A DNA stretch of 20,080 bases from an uncultured Lachnospiraceae bacterium (GTDB taxonomy: Bacteria; Bacillota; Clostridia; Lachnospirales; Lachnospiraceae): positions 32,784 through 52,863 of the forward strand of contig CAJUBP010000034.1 of NCBI GenBank assembly GCA_910584585.1, written 5' to 3'. The translations under genes were made by a program, and so were the position numbers. Under the pieces are notes generated by a model that was not told the origin of the DNA, did not search any database, and saw only the letters and a program-made list of their open reading frames with translations. Positions 7,601-14,871 of this stretch are shown here, piece after piece. Every line of letters begins with the position of its first letter. Within the stretch, counting starts at the first letter, position 1.

Positions 7601-8761
7601 CTATACCCATTCGCGCAAATGCACCCGGGTATCCCTTGCCAGCAGCCGGGCCAGACTGGAGATATCCATTGCCTGTTTCACTTTTTCCCTGGGTATTTCC
7701 TGCATTCTTCCGCCGTCTTTTCCCAGCTCAATCCGGTAACATCCGCAATTGGACGCAATCACAGAATCCCTCACTTCTATCTCATAACAGCGCCTTGTTT
7801 CGCTTTTTATCAGGGAAACAAATTCTTTCAGGCTGGCGATGCGGAACATCACAGCGAATTCCGCGGTATTTATTTCACAATCCGGCAGGGCAGCTTTGCA
7901 GATATCCGCCAGGCCTGCAGTCCTCCGACTGCAAATCCCAGGCTCCAGCAGTTCAGTGGTATTGTGAACCCACCAGGTCTTGGCAGATCCCCAGCTGCAA
8001 ATATCCGGCTCCAGCAGCAACTCTCTTACTTCCGCCCGGCCAGGCTGTTCCATTCCGTACACAAGAGCCCCTTTCAGCCGCCCCGCCTGCCTTCCCAAAA
8101 GAATTCCGCCCTGTTCTGTTTTTAACTCCATAAACAGCCGTTTGTAATACTGTTCCTCCCGCCTTATGAATATATGATACTGTTCCCTTAGAATATGATT
8201 GGAAAACTCCGCAAGTTCCGGAATGTCCTCCATCCCTGCCTGACACCACTGTAACTTATTTTCATTTCCAGCAGGCGGCAGTTCCGCCGCCTGCAGCAAT
8301 CCATCTCCGGAAGGCAATGCTTCTGCCGCCTGCAGTTCTTCGGATTCCCCCTGGCTTTCTTTCGAAAAACCTTCGGGAAAAAACACAAAGCCCTGTCCCT
8401 GATAATAAGCCGGATCTGCCGGCAGAAGAAAGGCAAACGGAACCTTTCCGCGCTCTAAGTCCCGCAGGGCAACTTCCATGACACGCCCCATTTTTCCCTG
8501 TCTGCGGCAATCCGGCTCAGTTGCGACTGCCACTAGATAGGGAATATTCCGCAGATGCCCGTAACACCAGAGAGGATAGGGATTCAAATGCAGCATTACC
8601 TGAATCCTTTCATCCTCTTCCATCACCAGAATCTGGTTATCTTTTGTCTTCCATTGATAATAATAGTTCACAAACTCTTCCGAATCTTCTGAAAAAGCAC
8701 ATTCATACAAGGGCCTGGTTCTGCATTTTTCCTTCTGTTCTAAATACCTGATCGTTTCCAT
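7601..8761 (-). CDS. GNAT acetyltransferase, Eis-like with SCP2-like C-terminus
   Basis: About 386 residues. The N-terminal GNAT domain carries the acetyl-CoA motif YLVAVATEPDCRRQGKMGRVM and the typical later strand AFLLPADPAYYQGQGFVFF. The C-terminal part (INTAEFAVMFRIASLKEFVSLIK... to the end) resembles the sterol-carrier-like domain of Eis proteins. The substrate is unknown. A low-complexity linker (AAEALPSGDGLLQAAELPPAGNENK) and a short internal duplication (LLEPDICS / LLEPGICS) are unusual. Start choice is uncertain: the ATG at 8761 fits the domain but has AGGAG only 1 bp away; 8779 (MTESRRM) is an alternative; 8899 would overlap ispF by 77 bp. It sits between ispF and cysE, where gltX lies in Bacillus. 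Confidence 0.8.
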   Translation of the reverse strand: METIRYLEQKEKCRTRPLYECAFSEDSEEFVNYYYQWKTKDNQILVMEEDERIQVMLHLNPYPLWCYGHLRNIPYLVAVATEPDCRRQGKMGRVMEVALRDLERGKVPFAFLLPADPAYYQGQGFVFFPEGFSKESQGESEELQAAEALPSGDGLLQAAELPPAGNENKLQWCQAGMEDIPELAEFSNHILREQYHIFIRREEQYYKRLFMELKTEQGGILLGRQAGRLKGALVYGMEQPGRAEVRELLLEPDICSWGSAKTWWVHNTTELLEPGICSRRTAGLADICKAALPDCEINTAEFAVMFRIASLKEFVSLIKSETRRCYEIEVRDSVIASNCGCYRIELGKDGGRMQEIPREKVKQAMDISSLARLLARDTRVHLREWV

Positions 8762-8822
8762 TCTCCTGCTTTCTGTCATCGCCGCACAGGCAAGTCTAAA
8801 GATAATCAATATTATGAAACAG

Positions 8823-9371
8823 TCACCCTTGTTCTTTCGTGCATCCTCCGCATGTCCGGCAGTCTCTTCCGCTGTCAAAAACCCCTGTGCTGGCCTCATA
8901 CAGGCCAGTCAGGGAACAGATTGCCTGGGCGGCCATTCCCTGCTGACTGCCGGTAAATCCCAAACCTTCCTCTGTGGTAGCCTTGATATTGATCTGATTT
9001 TCGGCAAGATGGAGGGTCTTTGCTACATTTTTCTCCATCTGGGGAATAAACGGCCGCAATTTCGGCTTCTGCGCAATAATTGTAGCGTCAATATTTTCCA
9101 CCACATAACCTTCCCGTTCCAGCAATCCGCTCACCTGTTCCAACAGCTTCAGACTGGAAATGCCCCGATAAGCTTCATCCGTATCAGGAAAATGCTTTCC
9201 AATATCTCCAAGGGCTGCGGCCCCCAGCAAAGCATCCATAATGGCGTGCACCACTACGTCCGCATCCGAATGCCCCTCAAGACCCATGTCATGGGGAATC
9301 TCCACGCCGCCTAAAATCAATTTTCTGCCCTCTGTTAATTTGTGTACATCATAGCCTGTTCCAACTCTCAT
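8823..9371 (-). CDS. ispF: 2-C-methyl-D-erythritol 2,4-cyclodiphosphate synthase
   Basis: Fifth enzyme of the MEP isoprenoid pathway; forms the cyclic diphosphate with release of CMP. Conserved parts: MRVGTGYDVHKL (metal-ligand Asp and His), GLEGHSDADVVVHAIMDALLGA (third metal ligand His), GDIGKHFPDTD, and KATTEEGLGFTGSQQGMAAQAI at the end of the usual domain. RBS AGAGG precedes the ATG. The family usually ends near 157-160 residues; here 182 residues are encoded, and the extra tail ends in DCRTCGGCTKEQG with a C-x2-C-x2-C pattern. It lies 78 bp after apt and about 60 bp before the acetyltransferase. Confidence 0.95.
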   Translation of the reverse strand: MRVGTGYDVHKLTEGRKLILGGVEIPHDMGLEGHSDADVVVHAIMDALLGAAALGDIGKHFPDTDEAYRGISSLKLLEQVSGLLEREGYVVENIDATIIAQKPKLRPFIPQMEKNVAKTLHLAENQINIKATTEEGLGFTGSQQGMAAQAICSLTGLYEASTGVFDSGRDCRTCGGCTKEQG

Positions 9372-9449
9372 GAATATTCCTCTGTTTTCTTTCCTGATAC
9401 AATGAAATTTACGGGCTTGCCGTCTGTCTGACCCCAGATTGGCATTTCA

Positions 9450-9974
9450 CTATTTTCCCTCATATGTAATGAGCGTTTCCACATCATAACCGGAAAGCTT
9501 CTCTCTTCCCTTAAGTCCTGCCAATTCCATCACAAAACAGATTTTTACCACCTGCCCGCCTAACTGCTCAATCAATCCGATAATGGCTTCTATCGTCCCC
9601 CCTGTGGCAATCAAATCATCAATAATCACCACTTTCTGTCCCGGCTGAATGGAATCCTTATGCATTTCAATGACTGCGCTTCCATATTCCAGTTCATATT
9701 CCGCTGAAATCGTCTCACAAGGCAGCTTTCCTTTCTTCCGAACAGGAACAAAGCCCTTGTTTGTCTCATAAGCCACCGGTACGCCGAAAATGAACCCCCG
9801 GGATTCCGGCCCCACGACCACATCGTAATCCACATCTTTCAAGGCCTTAAGCAGCCCGTCAATGGCCAGGCGCAAGCCATCCGCATCCTGCAGAATACTG
9901 GTAACATCCCGGAAAATAATTCCCGGTTCCGGAAAATCAGGGATGCTTCTCACATAATCTTCTAATTTTTTCAT
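9450..9974 (-). CDS. apt: Adenine phosphoribosyltransferase
   Basis: 174-residue type I phosphoribosyltransferase for purine salvage: adenine plus PRPP gives AMP. Diagnostic parts are IPDFPEPGIIFRDVTSIL at the N-terminus, VVGPESRGFIFGVPVAYE, KKGKLPCETISAEYELEYG (flexible loop), and the PRPP-binding motif KVVIIDDLIATGGT. The start at 9974 (MKKLEDYVRSIPDFP) has GGAGG 10 bp upstream; the longer frame to 10016 adds 14 residues with no family match. It lies 69 bp downstream of glf, probably in the same transcript. Confidence 0.95.
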   Translation of the reverse strand: MKKLEDYVRSIPDFPEPGIIFRDVTSILQDADGLRLAIDGLLKALKDVDYDVVVGPESRGFIFGVPVAYETNKGFVPVRKKGKLPCETISAEYELEYGSAVIEMHKDSIQPGQKVVIIDDLIATGGTIEAIIGLIEQLGGQVVKICFVMELAGLKGREKLSGYDVETLITYEGK

Positions 9975-10043
9975 AATCTTTTTCCTCCAATTTGTTTTTT
10001 CCATTGTCAAATTCAATGGTTTCCTGTGTATGTTTCGCAGCCT

Positions 10044-11153
10044 TTACTGACCATTAACGGCCCCTTTCACACAATTCAGCGCTGCTTCAATGGTATCATC
10101 CATATCGTAATATTTATATTGCCCCAATCTTCCTCCGAAAATTACATTTCCTTCTTTTTCGGCAAGTTCCTGGTATTTCCCATAGAGTTCCATGTTTTTT
10201 TCATCATTTACCGGATAGTAGGGCTCATCTCCGGGATTCCACACCCTGGGATACTCTCTGGTCACTACGGTTTTGGGCTGAGTGCCGTATTCAAAATGCT
10301 TGTGCTCAATAATCCTCGTATAGGGAATTTCATACTCTGTATAATTTACCACTGCATTTCCCTGATAATTCTCTTCTTCCAGCAGTTCCGTCTCAAATCT
10401 GAGAGAACGGTATTCCAGATTGCCAAAACAATGATTAAAATATTCGTCAATCATGCCTGTGTATATAATGGTTTCTGCCAATTCCTGATAACTTTCCCGA
10501 TTCTCCAGGAAATTGCATTTCAGCCTGACTTCTGTTCCCTCCAGCAGTTTTTCCACAATCCCAGTATAACCGCCGATGGGAATTCCCTGATATTTGTCAT
10601 CAAAATAATTGTTGTCATAGGTAAACCGCACCGGAAGACGCTTAATAATAAATGCCGGAAGTTCCGAAGCCCGTTTTCCCCACTGCTTTTCCGTATATCC
10701 CTTCACCAGTTTAGTATATACATCCGGCCCCACCAGATTAATGGCCTGCTCTTCCAGATTCTTCGGATGTTCTACCGCATATTCCCGCTTCTGCGCTTCA
10801 ATCTTCTCTCTGGCTTCCCGGGGAGTCACTACGCCCCACAGTTTGTGAAAAGTGTTCATATTAAAAGGCATATTATAAATCTCACCCTGGTAATTGGCCA
10901 CCGGCGCATTGGTATATCGGTTAAATTCCGCAAATTGATTGACATAATCCCAAACTTCCTTATTCGAAGTGTGGAAAATATGCGCTCCATATTGATGCAC
11001 CTGAATGCCCTCTATCTCCTTTGTATAAATATTTCCCGCAATATGACTGCGTTTATCCAGCACAAGACATTTTTTCCCAGCTTTTCCCGCTTCCCGGGCA
11101 AATACTGCGCCGAAGAGCCCTGCGCCTACTATTAAAAAATCATACTTTTTCAT
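10044..11153 (-). CDS. glf: UDP-galactopyranose mutase
   Basis: 369-residue flavoenzyme that interconverts UDP-galactopyranose and UDP-galactofuranose, supplying galactofuranose for surface polysaccharides. The FAD-binding Rossmann motif FLIVGAGLFGAVFAREAG is at the N-terminus, followed by KRSHIAGNIYT and VHQYGAHIFHTSNKEVWDYV, both typical. The middle shows TEKQWGKRASELPAFIIKRLPVRFTYDNNYFDDKYQGIPIGGYT, and the C-terminus has NVIFGGRLGQYKYYDMDD (FAD contact). Length is normal. RBS AAAGG is upstream of the ATG and a good promoter is at 11214-11242. No glycosyltransferases are adjacent in this window. Confidence 0.96.
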   Translation of the reverse strand: MKKYDFLIVGAGLFGAVFAREAGKAGKKCLVLDKRSHIAGNIYTKEIEGIQVHQYGAHIFHTSNKEVWDYVNQFAEFNRYTNAPVANYQGEIYNMPFNMNTFHKLWGVVTPREAREKIEAQKREYAVEHPKNLEEQAINLVGPDVYTKLVKGYTEKQWGKRASELPAFIIKRLPVRFTYDNNYFDDKYQGIPIGGYTGIVEKLLEGTEVRLKCNFLENRESYQELAETIIYTGMIDEYFNHCFGNLEYRSLRFETELLEEENYQGNAVVNYTEYEIPYTRIIEHKHFEYGTQPKTVVTREYPRVWNPGDEPYYPVNDEKNMELYGKYQELAEKEGNVIFGGRLGQYKYYDMDDTIEAALNCVKGAVNGQ

Positions 11154-11213
11154 TCAAATTCGCCTTTCTGTCAAATCCATTTCCTCAAAATAATATTAAC
11201 GGATTTCTATACC

Positions 11214-11242
11214 AGTATAGTATAACCTGTTGGTTTGTACAA
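11214..11242 (-). promoter_or_regulatory. Promoter of glf (and probably the downstream run)
   Basis: Minus strand TTGTAC (11237-11242), 17-bp spacer, TATACT (11214-11219). Just upstream of the -35 is a perfect 8-bp inverted repeat GATTTTTC (11245-11252) / GAAAAATC (11265-11272) with a 12-bp spacer, a possible regulator site. Confidence 0.65.
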
Positions 11243-11402
11243 GAGATTTTTCCGCAAAATCTACGAAAAATCGTTAGGTGAGCAGGCATTCAACCCATGA
11301 ATGGCAGCAGAAACGCCCCTTTTCTATTTTCCTCCATTGTGCCCGGATGCTTCAAGTGATCCATTTCTTTCCATTATTTTAACACACAACCCGCTTTTGT
11401 TC

Positions 11403-11411
11403 TGGTATAAT
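11403..11411 (+). promoter_or_regulatory. Extended -10 promoter for the 54-aa gene
   Basis: TGGTATAAT reads as an extended -10 element (TG, one base, TATAAT at 11406-11411). No good -35 is seen at 17 bp; TTAACA is 21 bp upstream. It lies 19 bp before the start codon, so the leader would be very short. Confidence 0.45.
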
Positions 11412-11429
11412 GTGAATGAGGTGATTAAG

Positions 11430-11594
11430 ATGGCAGTTAGCAATATTATCAAATCAGACAATATGGAACTGTTAGAACAATTACAAATCGAGAATCGGCT
11501 TCTGTTAGAAGAAAATAAGAAACTAAACGATACTGTCGGCTGGATGCACGATACCATCTGGCGGCTGGTACGCAGACAGCAGACAGAAAGTTAA
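11430..11594 (+). CDS. Small hypothetical coiled-coil protein (54 aa)
   Basis: Starts MAVSNIIKSDN and continues with a leucine-rich heptad stretch (MELLEQLQIENRLLLEENKKL), ending in a basic helix with Trp residues (GWMHDTIWRLVRRQQ). RBS GAGGTGAT lies before the ATG and an extended -10 promoter precedes it; a longer in-frame start at 11301 lies upstream of that promoter and is not favoured. I do not recognise a family. The heptads suggest a dimerising or protein-binding helix. A hairpin at 11610-11635 follows. Confidence 0.65.
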   Translation: MAVSNIIKSDNMELLEQLQIENRLLLEENKKLNDTVGWMHDTIWRLVRRQQTES

Positions 11595-11609
11595 ACTTTT
11601 ATCATGACA

Positions 11610-11635
11610 AACCGGCAGCACCATCTCTGCCGGTT
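11610..11635. terminator. Bidirectional terminator-like hairpin
   Basis: AACCGGCAG (11610-11618) and CTGCCGGTT (11627-11635) form a perfect 9-bp stem with an 8-nt loop between the stops of the convergent 54-aa gene (+) and NYN gene (-). T-rich tracts on both sides are weak, so efficiency is uncertain. Confidence 0.6.
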
Positions 11636-11647
11636 CTGTCCATGTCT

Positions 11648-12457
11648 TTAATCTTCCCTCTTTTTCACTAATACAATCTTTGTGATTCCGTTACTGGAGT
11701 CATCTTTTCTTGTCTGCAATTCTGAAAAAGATTCTATCAATTTGCCGAATTTATGAAATCCATAATTTCTGCAGTCAAAATCAGAATACATTTTTTGAAT
11801 CATATTTCCCAATTCCGACAAATACATCCAGCCGTCTTCATCTGAATTCTCATCCAACAGGGAAATTACAGTTGCCTTGATGGATTTCAAATCAGTAATA
11901 GGCTCTGCATCCTTCACAGGCGTTTTCTCTGGTTCAGAGTTTCTTCCGCCTTGTTTTTTTACTTTCTCTTGTATATTATTTCTCGGCTCCGGACTGTTAT
12001 TCTTAGATCCCGAATTATTATTTTTATACAAAACGTCCAACGTCTTAAACTGTTCACAAGCCCTTACAAAAGGCGTCGGCGTCTTACTTTCTCCCATACC
12101 GATGACACGTTTCCCGGATTCTCTCAAACGCATGGCTAATTTTGTGAAATCACTATCGGAAGAAACAATAATAAATCCGTCTACATTACCAGTATATAAC
12201 ACATCCATGGCGTCAATAATCATCGCCGAATCGGAAGAATTCTTCCCTACCGTATAATTATACTGCTGAATTGGCGTCAGGGAACTTTCTAATAAAGAAT
12301 CTTTCCAGGAATTTTTAGAGCTTGAGGTCCAATCCCCGTAAATCCTTCTTATCGTGACATTTCCCAAAGTCTGCGCTTCTTTCGTGACAATCCCTATATA
12401 TTTGGATGATACATTGTCTGCATCAATTAATAGAGCATATTTCTTTTCATCATCCAT
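11648..12457 (-). CDS. NYN-domain protein with C-terminal OST-HTH/LOTUS-like domain
   Basis: 269 residues. The N-terminal NYN (PIN-like nuclease fold) domain shows KYALLIDADNVSSKY, VTIRRIYGDW, DSAMIIDAMDVLYTGNVDGFIIVSSDSDFTKLAMRLRESGKRVIGMG and TPFVRACEQFKTLD; the spaced acidic residues fit a metal-dependent RNase site. A charged, low-complexity linker (about 147-190) follows, then a domain (KATVISLLDENSDEDGWMYLSELGNMIQKMYSDFDCRNYGFHKFGKLIESF) resembling OST-HTH/LOTUS, an RNA-binding winged helix. The likely role is RNA binding and cleavage; the target is unknown. This is not the yacP/rae1 orthologue, which lacks this second domain. The ATG at 12457 has a perfect AGGAGG. Confidence 0.85.
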   Translation of the reverse strand: MDDEKKYALLIDADNVSSKYIGIVTKEAQTLGNVTIRRIYGDWTSSSKNSWKDSLLESSLTPIQQYNYTVGKNSSDSAMIIDAMDVLYTGNVDGFIIVSSDSDFTKLAMRLRESGKRVIGMGESKTPTPFVRACEQFKTLDVLYKNNNSGSKNNSPEPRNNIQEKVKKQGGRNSEPEKTPVKDAEPITDLKSIKATVISLLDENSDEDGWMYLSELGNMIQKMYSDFDCRNYGFHKFGKLIESFSELQTRKDDSSNGITKIVLVKKRED

Positions 12458-12488
12458 CTTATACCTCCTTTTTCCTTTTTTCATCCCT

Positions 12489-12517
12489 ATTATAATACTT
12501 TCTGCTGGCAGAAACAA
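12489..12517 (-). promoter_or_regulatory. Promoter of the NYN gene with a dyad in the spacer
   Basis: Minus strand TTGTTT (12512-12517), 17-bp spacer, TATAAT (12489-12494). A perfect palindrome, TTTCTGC-TG-GCAGAAA (12499-12514), lies between and partly over the -35. A protein bound there would block RNA polymerase, so it is a candidate operator. Confidence 0.65.
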
Positions 12518-12579
12518 CCATTCCCGGCCAGAAAGAATAATTTCTCCCTTTTCCCCCATACTACCAGAGAGGTGATGTT

Positions 12580-12732
12580 ATGGCGTCTTATGTGGCTCCC
12601 GGCTTACGGGACAAATTTGAAACTTTGTCTACAGACTTAAAAGACTGCATTCTGGCAAGAAATGTCAGACTTCAAACCCTTCAGGATCTCATCCGCGTAT
12701 TGGAAGAAATCGTAGAAGAAGGGGAATCCTAG
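12580..12732 (+). CDS. Small hypothetical protein (50 aa)
   Basis: ATG at 12580 with RBS AGAGAGGTGAT 5 bp upstream, stop TAG at 12730. The product starts MASYVAPGLRDKFETLS and continues through DLKDCILARNVRLQTLQDLIRVLEEIVEE, probably two helices with an acidic end. Divergent from the NYN gene. I do not recognise a family. The strong RBS, helical character and a following hairpin (12744-12788) support a real gene. No convincing promoter is seen. Confidence 0.6.
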   Translation: MASYVAPGLRDKFETLSTDLKDCILARNVRLQTLQDLIRVLEEIVEEGES

Positions 12733-12743
12733 CTCAAAAACAA

Positions 12744-12788
12744 ATCCAGCCATGCAGAACACAAAATGTGTATCTTACATGGCTGGAT
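12744..12788. terminator. Terminator hairpin between convergent small genes
   Basis: ATCCAGCCATG (12744-12754) and CATGGCTGGAT (12778-12788) form a perfect 11-bp stem with a 23-nt loop. On the minus strand the stem is followed by TTGTTTTTG, so it best serves the 74-aa gene on that strand; it may also stop the 50-aa gene. Confidence 0.7.
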
Positions 12789-12803
12789 AAAAATCCTGCA
12801 GGC

Positions 12804-13028
12804 TCAAGACTTAATCGTCGCACAATTGTCAAGTTTCGCCATCGCTTCTTTTACCGGCTGGCGCAGTTCTTTTTCCTGGGCGCTGCTGATCAGCTCAAAG
12901 GTACTGTGAAGCCCTGTGATCTGCTGATCCAACTCATACAAATCCTCCCGTCGGTTGCGGTTCTGGTGTTCCTCCTGAAGTTTATTTTGCACTTTTTCTT
13001 TTAAATAATTCATTTCTATGCTTATCAT
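12804..13028 (-). CDS. Small hypothetical coiled-coil protein (74 aa)
   Basis: MISIEMNYLKEKVQNKLQEE at the start and an amphipathic helical composition throughout, with a single Cys near the C-terminus. RBS AGGAG lies 8 bp before the ATG, and a terminator hairpin follows the stop. I do not recognise a family; nothing indicates a signal peptide or membrane segment, so it is probably cytoplasmic. It is the last gene before the mobile-element scar. Confidence 0.6.
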   Translation of the reverse strand: MISIEMNYLKEKVQNKLQEEHQNRNRREDLYELDQQITGLHSTFELISSAQEKELRQPVKEAMAKLDNCATIKS

Positions 13029-13214
13029 ATCTATTCTCCTGCCATTTAAAATAGTTTTCCAGAAGTAGTATGTACTGGATTCCTTTTCTCATACATGAAA
13101 ATAAAAATTCAGCATGAAATCTGGTGTGAAGTGGGGCGGCAGATTGCGGGAGTGAATTTTAAGACACGCTCTAAGACAAAAAGGGGCTGTCGGGAAATAG
13201 ATAGTCCAGAACAG

Positions 13215-13248
13215 GGGGCGATGTGACTCGTATGGATCACATCGCCCC
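13215..13248. terminator. 12-bp hairpin at the IS left end
   Basis: GGGGCGATGTGA (13215-13226) and TCACATCGCCCC (13237-13248) form a perfect GC-rich stem with a 10-nt loop. Such subterminal hairpins in insertion sequences can stop transcription entering from outside or hide the transposase start. The T tract after it is short. Confidence 0.5.
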
Positions 13249-13324
13249 GAAAATTTTTCCAAAAAAGAGAAAAAAGATGGCTAACGACAACCATCTTTCC
13301 CCCGTTCCATGTTATAATGGAACT

Positions 13325-13605
13325 ATGCTAAAACAAGATTATTATAACGACTTTTTTGAGTTTGGGCAACAGAAAATTAATTTCAACTTCTATGAATTGG
13401 CTTTACCCGACGACGATCCAGTCTATACCCTGAAAAAAGTGATGGAGGATTTAGATTTTTCAGGCCTGCTCGCCTGTTATTCTGACCAGGGAAGAACCGG
13501 GTACAACCCAATCATGCTGTATGCTGTTGTCACTTACGCAAATATGCGCGGGGTGCGCGCGGTTGACCGTATTGTGGAATTATGCCAGAGGGACCTCGCT
13601 TTTAT
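13325..13605 (+). pseudogene. IS1182-family transposase, 5' fragment
   Basis: From MLKQDYYNDFFEFGQQKINFNFYEL through GRTGYNPIMLYAVVTYANMRGVRAVDRIVELCQRDLAFI, this is the N-terminal DUF772-type region of IS1182 transposases. The family would continue with a Trp-Leu-Thr and then the DDE catalytic domain; here homology stops near 13605 and the frame runs on to a stop at 13733-13735 without further match. The start is uncertain: an in-frame ATG at 13277 is also possible. A palindrome (GTTCCAT/ATGGAAC, 13303-13321) covers the bases just before 13325. All catalytic residues are missing. Confidence 0.75.
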
Positions 13606-14484
13606 CCTGCTGACAGCGGTTACTGCAGCGAGAAGAACCTCCTTTGTGAAGGGAAAGCCTGTGACGGACGCTCCCTTGCCGGAAGGAGACGCCTGCAGGC
13701 GCGCCGCAAAGCCACAGACGTCATGGTGGAACTGATCCATTCCGCCCAGTGTGCAGGCGTCACTGCCAGGTATGTCCTGTTTGACAGCTGGTTTTCCGCA
13801 CCGAAAACCATGATCGCGCTGAAAAGCCAGGAACACCTTGACACAATTGCCATGGTCAAGAAAAGCAAGACGAAATACCTGTACAACGGTGAAAAACTCA
13901 ATGTGAAAGAAATCTACAGCCGGAATAAAAAACGCAGGGGCCGCTCCCGTTACCTTCTTTCTGTGCCTGTGACAGTTGAAAAAGACGGCGAAAGCATCCC
14001 GGCAAAATTTGTGTATGTCCGCAATAAAAGCAAGCGGAAGGACTGGCTGGCACTCGTAAGCACGGATACGGAGCTTTCCGAAGAAGAAATCATCCGCGTT
14101 TATGGGAAACGCTGGGACATAGAGGTCTTCTTCAAGGCATGCAAATCATACCTGAACCTTGTAAAAGAATACCGGGGCATCTCCTATGATGCCATGAATG
14201 CCCATGTTGCCATCGTCTTTTCCCGTTATATGATGCTGTCAGTGGCCCAGCGTGAAAACGAGGACGACAAGACAATATGTGAACTGTGTTTCTGCCTGCT
14301 GGATGAAATGGAGGACATCACATTCAGCCGCTCCATGTGCATAATCATGGATGTATTGATGGATGCAGTCATGGAATATTTCCACATCACGGAAGCCCAG
14401 CTGGAAGAATTCACCGCCAGTTTTATTCAGCGTCTTCCCAAATACATGCAGGAGGCTCTGGAGCGAAAAGAAATAGCGGCATGA
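13606..14484 (+). pseudogene. IS4-family transposase, 3' fragment
   Basis: The frame reads DSGYCSEKNLLCEGKACDGRSLAGRRRLQARRKATDVMVELI, then ARYVLFDSWFSAPKTM (second catalytic Asp) and IIRVYGKRWDIEVFFKACKSYLNL, the Y-(2)-R-(3)-E-(6)-K signature of IS4 transposases with the catalytic Glu. The C-terminus ends normally (YMQEALERKEIAA). The first catalytic Asp and the N-terminal domain are missing, and the frame is offset from the IS1182 fragment it abuts. An ATG at 13582 is in frame, but no functional transposase is expected. Confidence 0.8.
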
Positions 14485-14572
14485 AACTATTTTATAGGCT
14501 AAAGTATTGATTTTTCAATGTACGAATCCCATTTTTGATGTGGGAAGTTTGAGTTAACAATTTCAATAGACT

Positions 14573-14600
14573 TTACACTCTTTCATAAATCCGTTATAAT
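14573..14600 (+). promoter_or_regulatory. Promoter of the 64-aa gene
   Basis: TTTACA, then exactly 17 bp (CTCTTTCATAAATCCGT), then TATAAT. This is a near-consensus sigma-A promoter, with a start expected about 40 bp before the ATG. The -35 is inside the left inverted repeat. Confidence 0.8.
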
Positions 14601-14645
14601 GATAACAACCTACAAACAGCATCATCATTAAAAGGCGGTGGAAGG

Positions 14646-14840
14646 ATGGTAGAAGAAATAAGCAAAGAAGAACTTATGAAAATATCTGTTGAGGAATTTT
14701 CAAGATTGCAAGATTGGATGATAGTTTCACCCAAAGATTCAGAAGCGTATAAAGGCATGAAAAAAAGGTATGATGAATTGAAAGTCATATTGGCAAGCCT
14801 AAATGTTAATGTAACAGGAATTGACAAAATAAACTCATAA
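14646..14840 (+). CDS. Small hypothetical mobile-element protein (64 aa)
   Basis: Begins MVEEISKEELMKISVEEFSRLQDWM, continues MKKRYDELKVILASLNVNVTGIDKINS. It is acidic and helical, with no membrane segment. Purine-rich AAAGGCGGTGGAAGG precedes the ATG. It has its own promoter and terminator and is flanked by inverted repeats. The neighbouring J-domain fragment suggests both come from a conjugative or phage-like element of Firmicutes. I do not recognise a named family. Confidence 0.65.
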   Translation: MVEEISKEELMKISVEEFSRLQDWMIVSPKDSEAYKGMKKRYDELKVILASLNVNVTGIDKINS

Positions 14841-14871
14841 CACACAACCGAATAACCACTATTAACAAAGA

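Larger units (their letters stand above)
13184..14553 (+). mobile_element. Chimeric insertion-sequence scar (IS1182-like left, IS4-like right)
   Basis: The left end carries GGGGCTGTCGGGAAAT (about 13187), similar to IS1182-family termini as I remember them, then a strong hairpin at 13215-13248 and the 5' part of an IS1182-like transposase gene. Near 13605 the sequence switches, in another frame, to the 3' part of an IS4-like transposase gene that runs to 14484. The right boundary near 14553 (ending ...GGGAAGTTTGAG) is estimated. Neither element keeps both ends or a whole transposase, so the unit should be immobile by itself. Confidence 0.6.

Noticed and set aside
10001..10019. Terminator between glf and apt
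   Set aside because: CCATTG/CAATGG makes a weak 6-bp stem, and on the minus strand it is followed by A, not T.
10026..11135. A 369-codon open frame on + opposite glf
   Set aside because: It is the antisense shadow of glf, has no RBS and matches no family; glf on the other strand is unmistakable.
11648..12457. The NYN gene as displaced yacP/rae1
   Set aside because: The protein has a long linker and a second, LOTUS-like domain, and its NYN sequence is of another subfamily. It is not a simple YacP orthologue.
13582..14484. Intact 300-aa IS4 transposase starting at 13582
   Set aside because: The first residues are out-of-frame IS1182 sequence, and the N-terminal domain with the first catalytic Asp is missing.
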